A stretch of DNA of 5,721 nt from Akkermansiaceae bacterium (GTDB taxonomy: Bacteria; Verrucomicrobiota; Verrucomicrobiia; Verrucomicrobiales; Akkermansiaceae). Within the stretch, counting starts at the first letter, position 1, and every line of letters starts with the position of its first letter. The position numbers and the translations under genes were made by a program. The stretch lies in contig JALZUI010000031.1 of the NCBI GenBank assembly GCA_023301545.1, positions 1-5,721 of the forward strand, given 5' to 3'. The notes under the pieces are model-generated. The model made no database searches. It was not told the origin of the DNA and was given only the letters and a program-made list of their open reading frames with translations. This document shows positions 1 through 5,721 of this stretch, piece after piece.

Positions 1-78
1 AGGATATCATTTGTCCTGACTTTTATAAATCCAATCGTAACCATTCTGATTTTATTTCTAGCGTGGTTATTAAATTAA
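1..78 (+). CDS. possible 3' end of a membrane protein gene (partial, weak)
   Basis: Frame 1 is open from the window edge to a TAA at 76-78 and encodes 25 residues. Most of them are strongly hydrophobic, including the stretch FVLTFINPIVTILILFLAWL, so they could form one C-terminal transmembrane helix. I do not recognise a family. AT-rich DNA often gives such hydrophobic translations by chance, and frame 3 is also open here for longer, so this is only a possibility that sequence to the left would settle. Confidence 0.15.
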   Translation, partial: RISFVLTFINPIVTILILFLAWLLN

Positions 79-240
79 CTTCAACTTCAGAGACGGTAAT
101 AATTGATTTGGATATAATCCTAATAAAATGGCAGAACAAGCAGGTGCACCCAATCCCTCACCCGCTGAGTAGTTTAGTTAAATGATAGTTTTAACCACTA
201 ACCCCTTCGTCGAACTGGCGCTGCCTGTCCTTTGACGTTC

Positions 241-270
241 TTCTATAAATAATCTTGCTTATTTATAGAA
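241..270. repeat. perfect 12-bp AT-rich inverted repeat (hairpin)
   Basis: TTCTATAAATAA at 241-252 is the exact reverse complement of TTATTTATAGAA at 259-270, leaving a 6-base loop (TCTTGC). As RNA it would form a 12-bp stem with few G-C pairs. No T-run follows directly on the plus strand; a six-T run appears only at 285-290. It is therefore a poor textbook terminator. An operator, a transcript-end structure for an unseen upstream gene, or a repeat-element palindrome all remain possible. Confidence 0.6.
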
Positions 271-295
271 TGCCGGTAAATAAATTTTTTACTCA

Positions 296-329
296 CACTA
301 TAGGTATAAACAAACGTTCCTGTATAGTG
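296..329. repeat. 7-bp inverted repeat with long loop
   Basis: CACTATA at 296-302 is the reverse complement of TATAGTG at 323-329. GG at 303-304 can also pair with CC at 319-320 if TG at 321-322 is bulged. The loop of about 14 bases contains the small palindrome AACGTT (313-318). It follows the hairpin at 241-270 closely, so the two may belong to one structured element. The stem is short enough to be partly chance. Confidence 0.35.
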
Positions 330-377
330 CTGTAGATTATTTTTGTTCCGCTTGGGGAGTCGAAGGCGCTGATTGAT

Positions 378-406
378 GTGACCTTGTAGTTCCCAAACGA
401 CATAAT
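378..406 (+). promoter_or_regulatory. candidate sigma70-type promoter for the PEP-CTERM gene
   Basis: GTGACC at 378-383 matches the -35 consensus TTGACA at 4 of 6 positions. CATAAT at 401-406 matches the -10 consensus TATAAT at 5 of 6. The spacer is 17 bases. Transcription would start near 413, giving a leader of only about 10 bases before the ATG at 422. A short leader agrees with the absence of a ribosome binding site, but the weak -35 box keeps this tentative. Confidence 0.3.
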
Positions 407-421
407 TACCCAATAAAAGAC

Positions 422-1093
422 ATGAAAACAATGAATAAAGTGAGCCCACTTGCTACCAGCATAACGCTATTCGGATTACTCGCAGGCGGAGTGAATGCAC
501 AAACTTTTTTGAACTGGAATACTTTACTGGATACTTCTGGGAACTTACTAGGAGAGGCTGAATCTGGACAAGTATTTGGTCTCGGTGGCGATAGAACAAT
601 CACAGTGGCTTGGTCTGGTGATTGGACAAATGTAACCCCAAATGGTTTTTCAGGCAATGATGCCTTAAATGGCATTGAGTTCAGAGCCGATCAAGGGGAC
701 AGCATTTCCATTTCTTTTACGACAAATTTCACCGATGTTTGGTCGTTTGAAAGCCAGAGAAATAATACTGGAATAGATACCAGAGATGGAGCAGGTATAC
801 TAATAGCCGATGGGGCTTGGAACGTGACAAATGTCAATACGATTACAGGACTCACAGGAGCGGGAACAACTACTCTTTCATACAACAATCCGCCTACTGA
901 TGGCAGAGGAGATTTTGACGCTAATTTCACCGGGACAACTTTCACCTACGAGTACAATGATGTTCAAACAGGATTTGTTGCTCCAAATGTCCACGAATCA
1001 TTCCGTTTTGCGTTGAATCAGGTTCCTGAACCTTCCAGTGCACTATTATTAGGACTAGGAGGAATTAGTATAATATTAAGACGCAGAAAATAA
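422..1093 (+). CDS. PEP-CTERM sorting-domain secreted protein
   Basis: The gene encodes a 223-residue exported protein of unknown function. Residues 1-26 look like a Sec signal peptide: lysines at 2 and 6, a hydrophobic core, and likely cleavage after VNA (26|27). The C-terminus is a classic PEP-CTERM tripartite signal: VPEPS at 201-205, a hydrophobic stretch at about 206-219, then RRRK. In known systems an exosortase processes such a tail and the protein is delivered to the surface or matrix; no exosortase gene is in this window. The middle (27-200) is rich in Gly, Asn, Thr, Asp and aromatic residues, as expected for a beta-sandwich domain, but I recognise no enzyme motif. The mature region has no Cys and no Lys until the final residue, and carries five N-X-T sequons (N70, N102, N114, N134, N168). 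I chose the ATG at 422; an in-frame ATG at 431 would also leave a signal peptide. Neither has a clear Shine-Dalgarno sequence. Confidence 0.92.
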   Translation: MKTMNKVSPLATSITLFGLLAGGVNAQTFLNWNTLLDTSGNLLGEAESGQVFGLGGDRTITVAWSGDWTNVTPNGFSGNDALNGIEFRADQGDSISISFTTNFTDVWSFESQRNNTGIDTRDGAGILIADGAWNVTNVNTITGLTGAGTTTLSYNNPPTDGRGDFDANFTGTTFTYEYNDVQTGFVAPNVHESFRFALNQVPEPSSALLLGLGGISIILRRRK

Positions 1094-1177
1094 AAAACGA
1101 AGCGTAAGGCGCAGTAGCCAACACTCTATGGCTCTCAAGACTGTCCTACTACTATTGGGATAAAGACTAACTCCCCA

Positions 1178-1213
1178 CTAAAAAGGCTCACCATTTCTGG
1201 TGAGCCTTTTTAG
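1178..1213. terminator. bidirectional intrinsic terminator
   Basis: A perfect 15-bp stem (1178-1192 pairing with 1199-1213) encloses a 6-base loop, ATTTCT. The stem has a GC-rich upper part (GGCTCACC/GGTGAGCC) and a five A-T pair tract near its base, so RNA from either strand ends in GC stem followed by U-rich sequence. It sits 84 bases after the PEP-CTERM stop and 20 bases after the ilvD stop, between two convergent genes, exactly where one shared terminator is expected. Confidence 0.9.
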
Positions 1214-1233
1214 TTTTGTACGCTTAGGTCTTA

Positions 1234-2958
1234 CTAGAGCACTAAATCTAGGTCGGTTACGGCACCTTTGGACGCGGAGGTCGTGAGGGCGCTGTATTTT
1301 GCGAGGACTCCGTGGCGGTAGCGTGGCTCTGGCTTGGTCCACTTCGCTTTACGTGATTCAAGTTCGGCGTCGGTAAGATCGACATCAATCGTGTTATTGA
1401 CGGCATCAATGGTAAGCTTATCCCCGTCTTCGAGGAGGCCGATGACTCCGCCTACGTAGGCTTCTGGCGTGATGTGGCCAACTACAAATCCATGTGAACC
1501 ACCCGAGAAACGGCCATCAGTAATCAGCGCAACGCTGTCTCCTAGACCTCGTCCCATAACTGCAGCAGTGGGGCCGAGCATTTCTCGCATTCCTGGACCA
1601 CCTTTCGGGCCTTCATAGCGGACAACAATGACGTCCCCTGCTACGATCTTGCCTTCTAGAATCGCCGCCATGCTCTTCTCTTCCGAGTTAAACACCTTCG
1701 CTACTCCCTTGAAGACTTCGCCTTCATTACCAGAGATTTTAGCAACAGAGCCTTCCTTGGCGACATTACCGTAGAGAATACGGAGGTGAGAGTCCTTCTT
1801 CTTAGGATTACTGAAAGGCTTGATGATTTCCTGACCTGCAGGATATTCGATCGGAGAGTTGGCCAAGTTTTGGGCCATTGTTTTACCAGTAACGGTCATG
1901 ACATCTCCATGGAGAAGGCCTTCGGCGAGAAGCATTTTGAGAAGAGGAATCGTTCCTCCGATCGCAACGAGTGCCGCCATCGAGTATTTACCTGAAGGTT
2001 TCAAATCAGCCAGTACAGGTACGCGCTTCCCGATCTCAGTAAAGTCATCGATAGAAAGGTCAACATCGGCGGCGTGAGCCATAGCTAGAAGGTGAAGAAC
2101 CGCGTTCGTAGAACCGCCGAGCGCAATAACAACTGTAATCGCATTCTCAAAAGCCTTTCTCGTCATAATGTCACGAGGCTTAATTCCTTTATCAATCAGG
2201 TTAACAACAGCCGCGCCTGCATCGAAACAGTCAATGAGCTTATCATCCCCTGTCGCTGCTTGCGCAGAGCTATTGGGTAGAGACATCCCTAGCGCTTCGA
2301 TCGCTGAAGCCATCGTATTAGCGGTGTACATCCCACCACAAGAACCAGGTCCAGGAATCGCACAAGATTCTACGGTTTGGAGCTCTTCGTCATTAAATTC
2401 ACCAGAAGCATGAGATCCAACGGCCTCAAAAACAGAGACGATATCGAGCGTCTGCTCCTGCTCTTTTACTACCGCACAGCCGGTAAGAATCGTTCCACCA
2501 TAGACGAAGACCGAAGGACGGTTCATGCGCGCCATCGCGATCATACATCCAGGCATATTCTTATCACAACCACCGATTGCAACGTAGCCGTCCATTCCTT
2601 CACAACCCACTACTGTTTCGATCGAATCGGCAATCACCTCACGAGAAACGAGAGAGTACTTCATCCCCTCCGTTCCCATAGAAATTCCGTCAGAGATGGT
2701 GATCGTGTTAAAGATCATCGACTTACCACCAGCGGCATCAGCACCCTTGGAAGTTTCCTCCGCAAGCTTATCGATGTGGACATTACAAGGTGTTACTTGT
2801 GACCAGGTAGAAGCTACTCCGATTTGTGGTTTTTTGAAATCCTCTTCTTCAAAACCTACTGCATAAAGCATGGCACGAGAAGGCGCGCGGTCAGGACCGT
2901 CTACGACTTGGGAAGAATAAGGGCGCTTATCTGGACTGGAAAAATCTGTTGTACTCAT
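1234..2958 (-). CDS. ilvD: dihydroxy-acid dehydratase
   Basis: IlvD is a cytosolic iron-sulfur enzyme that dehydrates 2,3-dihydroxy-isovalerate and 2,3-dihydroxy-3-methylvalerate to the 2-keto acids of valine, leucine, isoleucine and pantothenate synthesis. The 574-residue product is complete and close to the shorter bacterial and plant form (E. coli IlvD is about 616). Visible motifs include TPCN (C58), ISDGISMGTEGMKYSL (88-103), GGCDKNMPGC (129-138) and GPGSCGGMYTANTM (203-216). C58, C131 and C207 are the expected cluster ligands. D90, D132 and K133 match the family's magnesium site, where the lysine is carbamylated. TDGRFSGGSHG (480-490) holds the serine region proposed to act as catalytic base. 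Its length suggests the [2Fe-2S] type, but this cannot be proved from sequence alone. A related sugar-acid dehydratase is less likely given the typical IlvD motifs. The gene stands alone, with no other ilv gene in view, and is divergent from secA. No clear Shine-Dalgarno sequence precedes the ATG at 2956-2958 (read on the minus strand). Confidence 0.97.
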   Translation of the reverse strand: MSTTDFSSPDKRPYSSQVVDGPDRAPSRAMLYAVGFEEEDFKKPQIGVASTWSQVTPCNVHIDKLAEETSKGADAAGGKSMIFNTITISDGISMGTEGMKYSLVSREVIADSIETVVGCEGMDGYVAIGGCDKNMPGCMIAMARMNRPSVFVYGGTILTGCAVVKEQEQTLDIVSVFEAVGSHASGEFNDEELQTVESCAIPGPGSCGGMYTANTMASAIEALGMSLPNSSAQAATGDDKLIDCFDAGAAVVNLIDKGIKPRDIMTRKAFENAITVVIALGGSTNAVLHLLAMAHAADVDLSIDDFTEIGKRVPVLADLKPSGKYSMAALVAIGGTIPLLKMLLAEGLLHGDVMTVTGKTMAQNLANSPIEYPAGQEIIKPFSNPKKKDSHLRILYGNVAKEGSVAKISGNEGEVFKGVAKVFNSEEKSMAAILEGKIVAGDVIVVRYEGPKGGPGMREMLGPTAAVMGRGLGDSVALITDGRFSGGSHGFVVGHITPEAYVGGVIGLLEDGDKLTIDAVNNTIDVDLTDAELESRKAKWTKPEPRYRHGVLAKYSALTTSASKGAVTDLDLVL

Positions 2959-2980
2959 AGCTTAAAATCTTAGTTCTCAC

Positions 2981-3008
2981 GTTATAGGCTCCTACAAGGA
3001 AGTGTGAA
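2981..3008 (-). promoter_or_regulatory. sigma70-type promoter for ilvD
   Basis: On the minus strand TTCACA (3003-3008) matches the -35 consensus at 5 of 6 positions and TATAAC (2981-2986) matches the -10 consensus at 5 of 6. The spacer is 16 bases. Transcription would begin near 2974, giving a leader of about 15 bases. So short a leader leaves no room for a leader-peptide attenuator or T-box, which often control branched-chain amino acid genes. Control would then have to act through a DNA-binding protein or not at all. Confidence 0.5.
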
Positions 3009-3096
3009 GTAAAAAAGGGAGAATGTGACCTCACTGACTTGATCTGGTGAATTCATACTTTTTGCTTTTCTCATAGCAAGATTCATGTCAGTTACG

Positions 3097-3114
3097 CTGT
3101 ATAGAATAATACAG
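3097..3114 (+). promoter_or_regulatory. palindrome and possible -10 element upstream of secA
   Basis: CTGTAT (3097-3102) and ATACAG (3109-3114) form a perfect 6-bp inverted repeat around AGAATA. It overlaps TAGAAT (3102-3107), which matches the -10 consensus at 5 of 6. No convincing -35 box lies at the right distance. If this is the secA promoter, the leader would be about 65 bases and the palindrome could be an operator on the core promoter. The arms are short and chance is possible. Confidence 0.25.
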
Positions 3115-3177
3115 TGAACAATAAGGCTAGAGCCCCCTTTCTACCCTCCCTTGTTCAGAACATCAGAAATACAGAAA

Positions 3178-5721
3178 ATGGTTAAGTGGATCCTACAAAA
3201 AATCGTTGGCAATAAGAATCAACGCGAAGTCAAACGCATTCGCCCGATTGTAGCTAAAATCAATGAAATCGAAGAAGCCTTGCAAACTGAAGAGGAGGCT
3301 AAACTCATTGAACTCACTCGTAAATGGCAAGCCCACCTTCACCGTTACCTTCCGATCACCCTTCCTACTAAGCGTGAATTGGAGAGTATGGATACTGAGA
3401 TTCTCACACAAATCGCAGAGGCGCTGAACGAACGATTCACCTCTCTGTCAGAAGAAGTAAGCACGCTAAGCTACACCGTAGAACCAACTCCAGAATCTAT
3501 TGCTCAAGCTCGTGAAATCTTCCAAGAAGCCGAAGGCGCCTTCCCTGAGCTTCGTAATAAGTACCTCAACCAGATTCTCCCAGAAGCCTTCGCCGTCGTT
3601 AAAAACGGAGCTCGTCGTCTCTGCGGTCGTCAATTTACCGTTTGTGAGCAAGAAGTCACTTGGGAAATGATTCACTATGACGTGCAGCTGGTTGGTGGTG
3701 TAGCCCTACACCGCGGCCTGATCTCCGAGATGCAGACAGGTGAAGGTAAAACCCTCGTAGGAACCCTCCCTGTATACCTCAACGCCCTAACGGGTCTAGG
3801 CGTCCACGTAATTACGGTCAATGACTACCTCGCACGTCGAGATGCCGAATGGATGGGTAACCTCTTTAACTTCCTTGGGCTTTCTATCGGCATCATCCAA
3901 AACCAAATGCCTCCGCAGCTCCGTAAGCAGAGCTACATGGCGGATATCACCTACGGAACGAACTCTGAATTCGGATTCGATTACCTACGTGATAACGGAA
4001 TGTCTTCTAATGCGGCTGATCAAGTTCAGCGCTCACACTACTTTGCTATTATTGACGAAGTTGACTCCATCCTAATTGATGAAGCCCGTACTCCACTAAT
4101 TATCTCAGGCCCTTCCAGCGTTGGTAACAATGCAGGATATGAGAAATACAAAGGCACGATCGAAGCGCTCGTTAAAAAGCAAAACGTACTATGTAACGAA
4201 CTTGCTAACGAAGCGAAACAAGCCTTTGAAGCAGGCGACCCCGTCACTGGTGGACGTACCCTCTTCAAGCTCAAGCTCGGACAGCCTCGTAACCGCCAGC
4301 TCATGCGCTTCTTAGAAGATCCAGACACTCGTCGCGCACTAGAAAAAGCAGAACTCTCCATGTACGAGGATACGCAGAAAAAGGATCTCTTCGCGATTAA
4401 GGAAGAACTCTTTTACACTGTAGATGAAAAGGCTCACGAGGCCGACCTCATGGAACAAGGGCGTAATTACCTCTCCCCGGATGATCCAGAAGCCTTCGTT
4501 CTCCCAGACCTAGCCACCTCTTATGGTGAAATCGACGCGAACCTCGATCTCGACGACGAAGCAAAAGCGCAGGCTAAAGAAGAGCTCCAGCAGCGCCTAG
4601 ACTCACAAGGCGATCGTATCCACGCGATCACACAACTCCTCAAAGGGTACTGTCTCTATGAGAAGGATGTCGAATACGTAGTGAAGGACAACAAGGTCAT
4701 CATCGTAGATGAAAACACAGGCCGTGAAATGGCAGGACGCCGTTGGTCAGAAGGACTTCACCAAGCGGTAGAAGCTAAAGAAGGCTGTGTCATCGAAGAG
4801 GAAACGCAAACTTACGCGACCATCACGATCCAAAATTACTTCCGTCTCTACGAAAAGCTCGCAGGAATGACAGGAACGGCAGAAACAGATGCTGCGGAAT
4901 TCCACGACATTTACCGACTCGACGTTCTCCCGATCCCGACCAACAAGCCGAATCAACGAATTGACGAAAACGACCAAGTATTCAAAACGCGTCGTGAAAA
5001 ATTCAATGCGGTAGTTAAGCGTGTTGCGCAGGCACACGAAGAAGGACAACCAGTACTGATTGGTACCGCTTCTGTAGAAGCCTCTGAGACCCTCGCGCGC
5101 ATGCTGAAAATTGCAAAGGTCCCACATAAGGTTCTCAATGCTAAGTTCCACCGCCAAGAAGCTGAAATTATTCAACAAGCAGGTTTAAAAGGCGCCGTTA
5201 CGGTTGCTACTAACATGGCCGGTCGTGGTACTGACATTAAATTAGAAGAAGGTGTGTTCGACCTCGGTGGATTACTCGTTATCGGTACTGAGCGTCACAC
5301 CTCTCGTAGAATCGACCGCCAACTCCGTGGACGTTGTGCTCGTCAAGGCGACGCAGGAAAAACACAGTTCTTCCTCTCCTTTGAAGATGACCTCATGCGT
5401 AACTTCGCTGCGGCCGATCGCATGACTACGCTCATGGAACGCTTTGGCATGGAAGATGGCGAAGCCCTAGAGCACGGCATGCTTAACCGCTCCGTAGAAA
5501 CAGCACAAAAACGTGTTGAACAAGTTCACTACCGCCAGCGTAAGTACGTCCTCGACTTTGATGACGTAATGAACCAACAGCGTGAAGTGGTTTACGGATA
5601 CCGTAATGACGTTCTGAAGTCTGATGACCCTCGTGAACTCATTTACGAGATCATCGAAGAAGTTATTCCAGAAAAGGTTAGCCATTACCTCAACGAGCGC
5701 GATGACGAGCAACCTGACTAC
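3178..5721 (+). CDS. secA: preprotein translocase ATPase SecA (3' end outside window)
   Basis: SecA is the ATP-driven motor that pushes unfolded preproteins through SecYEG in the inner membrane. The first 848 residues are present with no frameshift; the rest of the helical scaffold domain and the C-terminal tail lie beyond the window. Nucleotide-binding domain 1 has Walker A MQTGEGKT (185-192, K191), the ADITYGTNSEFGFDYLRDN segment (255-273) and Walker B DEVD (293-296). The preprotein cross-linking domain spans roughly 313-493. Domain 1 then resumes with DVEYVVKDNKVIIVDENTGR (497-516). Domain 2 carries AGMTGTAETDA (562-572), ATNMAGRGTDI (677-687) and QLRGRCARQGD (715-725). The scaffold helix follows from about 775. 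Walker A sits about 83 residues later than in E. coli SecA (K108), and the cross-linking region is about 30 residues longer, as in long SecA of Bacteroidota and Verrucomicrobiota. The ATG at 3178 starts the typical N-terminal amphipathic helix (MVKWILQKIVGNKNQREVKR). No strong Shine-Dalgarno sequence precedes it, and no secM-like gene lies upstream. Confidence 0.97.
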   Translation, partial: MVKWILQKIVGNKNQREVKRIRPIVAKINEIEEALQTEEEAKLIELTRKWQAHLHRYLPITLPTKRELESMDTEILTQIAEALNERFTSLSEEVSTLSYTVEPTPESIAQAREIFQEAEGAFPELRNKYLNQILPEAFAVVKNGARRLCGRQFTVCEQEVTWEMIHYDVQLVGGVALHRGLISEMQTGEGKTLVGTLPVYLNALTGLGVHVITVNDYLARRDAEWMGNLFNFLGLSIGIIQNQMPPQLRKQSYMADITYGTNSEFGFDYLRDNGMSSNAADQVQRSHYFAIIDEVDSILIDEARTPLIISGPSSVGNNAGYEKYKGTIEALVKKQNVLCNELANEAKQAFEAGDPVTGGRTLFKLKLGQPRNRQLMRFLEDPDTRRALEKAELSMYEDTQKKDLFAIKEELFYTVDEKAHEADLMEQGRNYLSPDDPEAFVLPDLATSYGEIDANLDLDDEAKAQAKEELQQRLDSQGDRIHAITQLLKGYCLYEKDVEYVVKDNKVIIVDENTGREMAGRRWSEGLHQAVEAKEGCVIEEETQTYATITIQNYFRLYEKLAGMTGTAETDAAEFHDIYRLDVLPIPTNKPNQRIDENDQVFKTRREKFNAVVKRVAQAHEEGQPVLIGTASVEASETLARMLKIAKVPHKVLNAKFHRQEAEIIQQAGLKGAVTVATNMAGRGTDIKLEEGVFDLGGLLVIGTERHTSRRIDRQLRGRCARQGDAGKTQFFLSFEDDLMRNFAAADRMTTLMERFGMEDGEALEHGMLNRSVETAQKRVEQVHYRQRKYVLDFDDVMNQQREVVYGYRNDVLKSDDPRELIYEIIEEVIPEKVSHYLNERDDEQPDY

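Larger units (their letters stand above)
209..371. repeat. imperfect direct repeat pair (GTCGAA-GGCGCTG)
   Basis: The motif GTCGAA followed by GGCGCTG occurs at 209-223, with a 2-base CT insertion between the halves, and again at 359-371 without the insertion. The copies have the same orientation and are 150 bases apart. Both hairpin-forming segments lie between them. The GC-rich motif stands out in the AT-rich surroundings. It could be chance, a regulator binding site, or a remnant of a small repeated element; the sequence alone does not decide. Confidence 0.35.
1..421. other. AT-rich region with no assignable gene
   Basis: This 421-base stretch has no ORF that I recognise on either strand. 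At the left edge two plus-strand frames stay open and end in stops: frame 1 (stop at 76-78) would give a hydrophobic tail, and frame 3 (stop at 183-185) would give about 60 residues of no recognisable family. Either could be the 3' end of an upstream gene, but nothing distinguishes them from chance in AT-rich DNA. From about 200 onward the region is rich in inverted and direct repeats, listed separately, which suits a terminator or regulatory zone better than coding sequence. Confidence 0.6.

Noticed and set aside
128..172. Fourteen-codon ORF (MAEQAGAPNPSPAE) just after a perfect TATAAT at 113-118
   Set aside because: No -35 box at a suitable distance, no ribosome binding site and far too short to judge; probably chance.
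3..185. Plus-strand frame open from the left edge to a TGA at 183-185
   Set aside because: About 60 codons with no recognisable family; a chance open frame is plausible, and the sequence to the left is needed to decide.
177..195. Possible integron attC site (GTTAAAT near TTTTAAC)
   Set aside because: The core sites are in the wrong order and spacing, and no integrase or cassette is present.
293..403. Minus-strand ORF of 36 residues beginning MSFGNYKVTS
   Set aside because: It spans the inverted repeat at 296-329, matches no family I know and has no clear start signals.
209..421. Sigma54 (-24/-12) promoter like those reported for some PEP-CTERM genes
   Set aside because: No TGGCAC-N5-TTGC match was found upstream of the gene; TGGCGC at 216-221 has no matching -12 element.
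243..449. Minus-strand ORF of 68 residues
   Set aside because: It overlaps the start and signal-peptide codons of the PEP-CTERM gene and the hairpin region, and shows no recognisable motif.
2959..3000. Leader-peptide attenuator or T-box riboswitch for ilvD
   Set aside because: The likely transcript leader is about 15 bases, with no room for such a structure, and no T-box motif is visible.
3097..3114. LexA (SOS) box
   Set aside because: The arms CTGT and ACAG are separated by 10 bases, not the 8 of the E. coli box, and secA is not a typical SOS gene.

Overview
The window reads as an ordinary piece of bacterial chromosome, most likely from a Verrucomicrobiota member (inference). Two things point there. 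The SecA is the long form shared by Bacteroidota and Verrucomicrobiota, with residues such as DNGM after YLRD and a QVQRSHYFAIIDEVDS stretch that I associate with Verrucomicrobiota. The PEP-CTERM protein ends in VPEPSSALLLGLGG, a hydrophobic stretch and RRRK, a tail style common in Verrucomicrobiales. No rRNA marker is present, so the placement is tentative.

Layout, left to right. Positions 1-421 are AT-rich and hold no gene I can assign. They contain a perfect 12-bp hairpin (241-270), a second inverted repeat (296-329) and a short imperfect direct repeat (209-223 and 359-371). Positions 422-1093 (+) encode a 223-residue secreted protein with a signal peptide and a PEP-CTERM sorting tail. A perfect 15-bp stem-loop at 1178-1213 lies between this gene and the convergent ilvD and can serve as terminator for both. 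Positions 1234-2958 (-) encode dihydroxy-acid dehydratase (IlvD), complete at 574 residues. A 219-bp divergent intergenic region (2959-3177) carries a good sigma70-type promoter for ilvD and a weak candidate for secA. Positions 3178-5721 (+) encode SecA; 848 codons are present and the gene runs off the right edge.

The three genes do not form an operon. IlvD is a cytosolic branched-chain amino acid enzyme. SecA is the motor of the general secretory pathway. The PEP-CTERM protein is a predicted Sec substrate, so SecA would drive its export, but this is a general link and their proximity need not mean anything. None of the three genes has a recognisable Shine-Dalgarno sequence.

I found no CRISPR array, tRNA, rRNA, insertion sequence or defence system, and nothing that amounts to a new biological system. 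The points most worth checking are the lysine- and cysteine-free mature region of the PEP-CTERM protein and the structured AT-rich region upstream of it.
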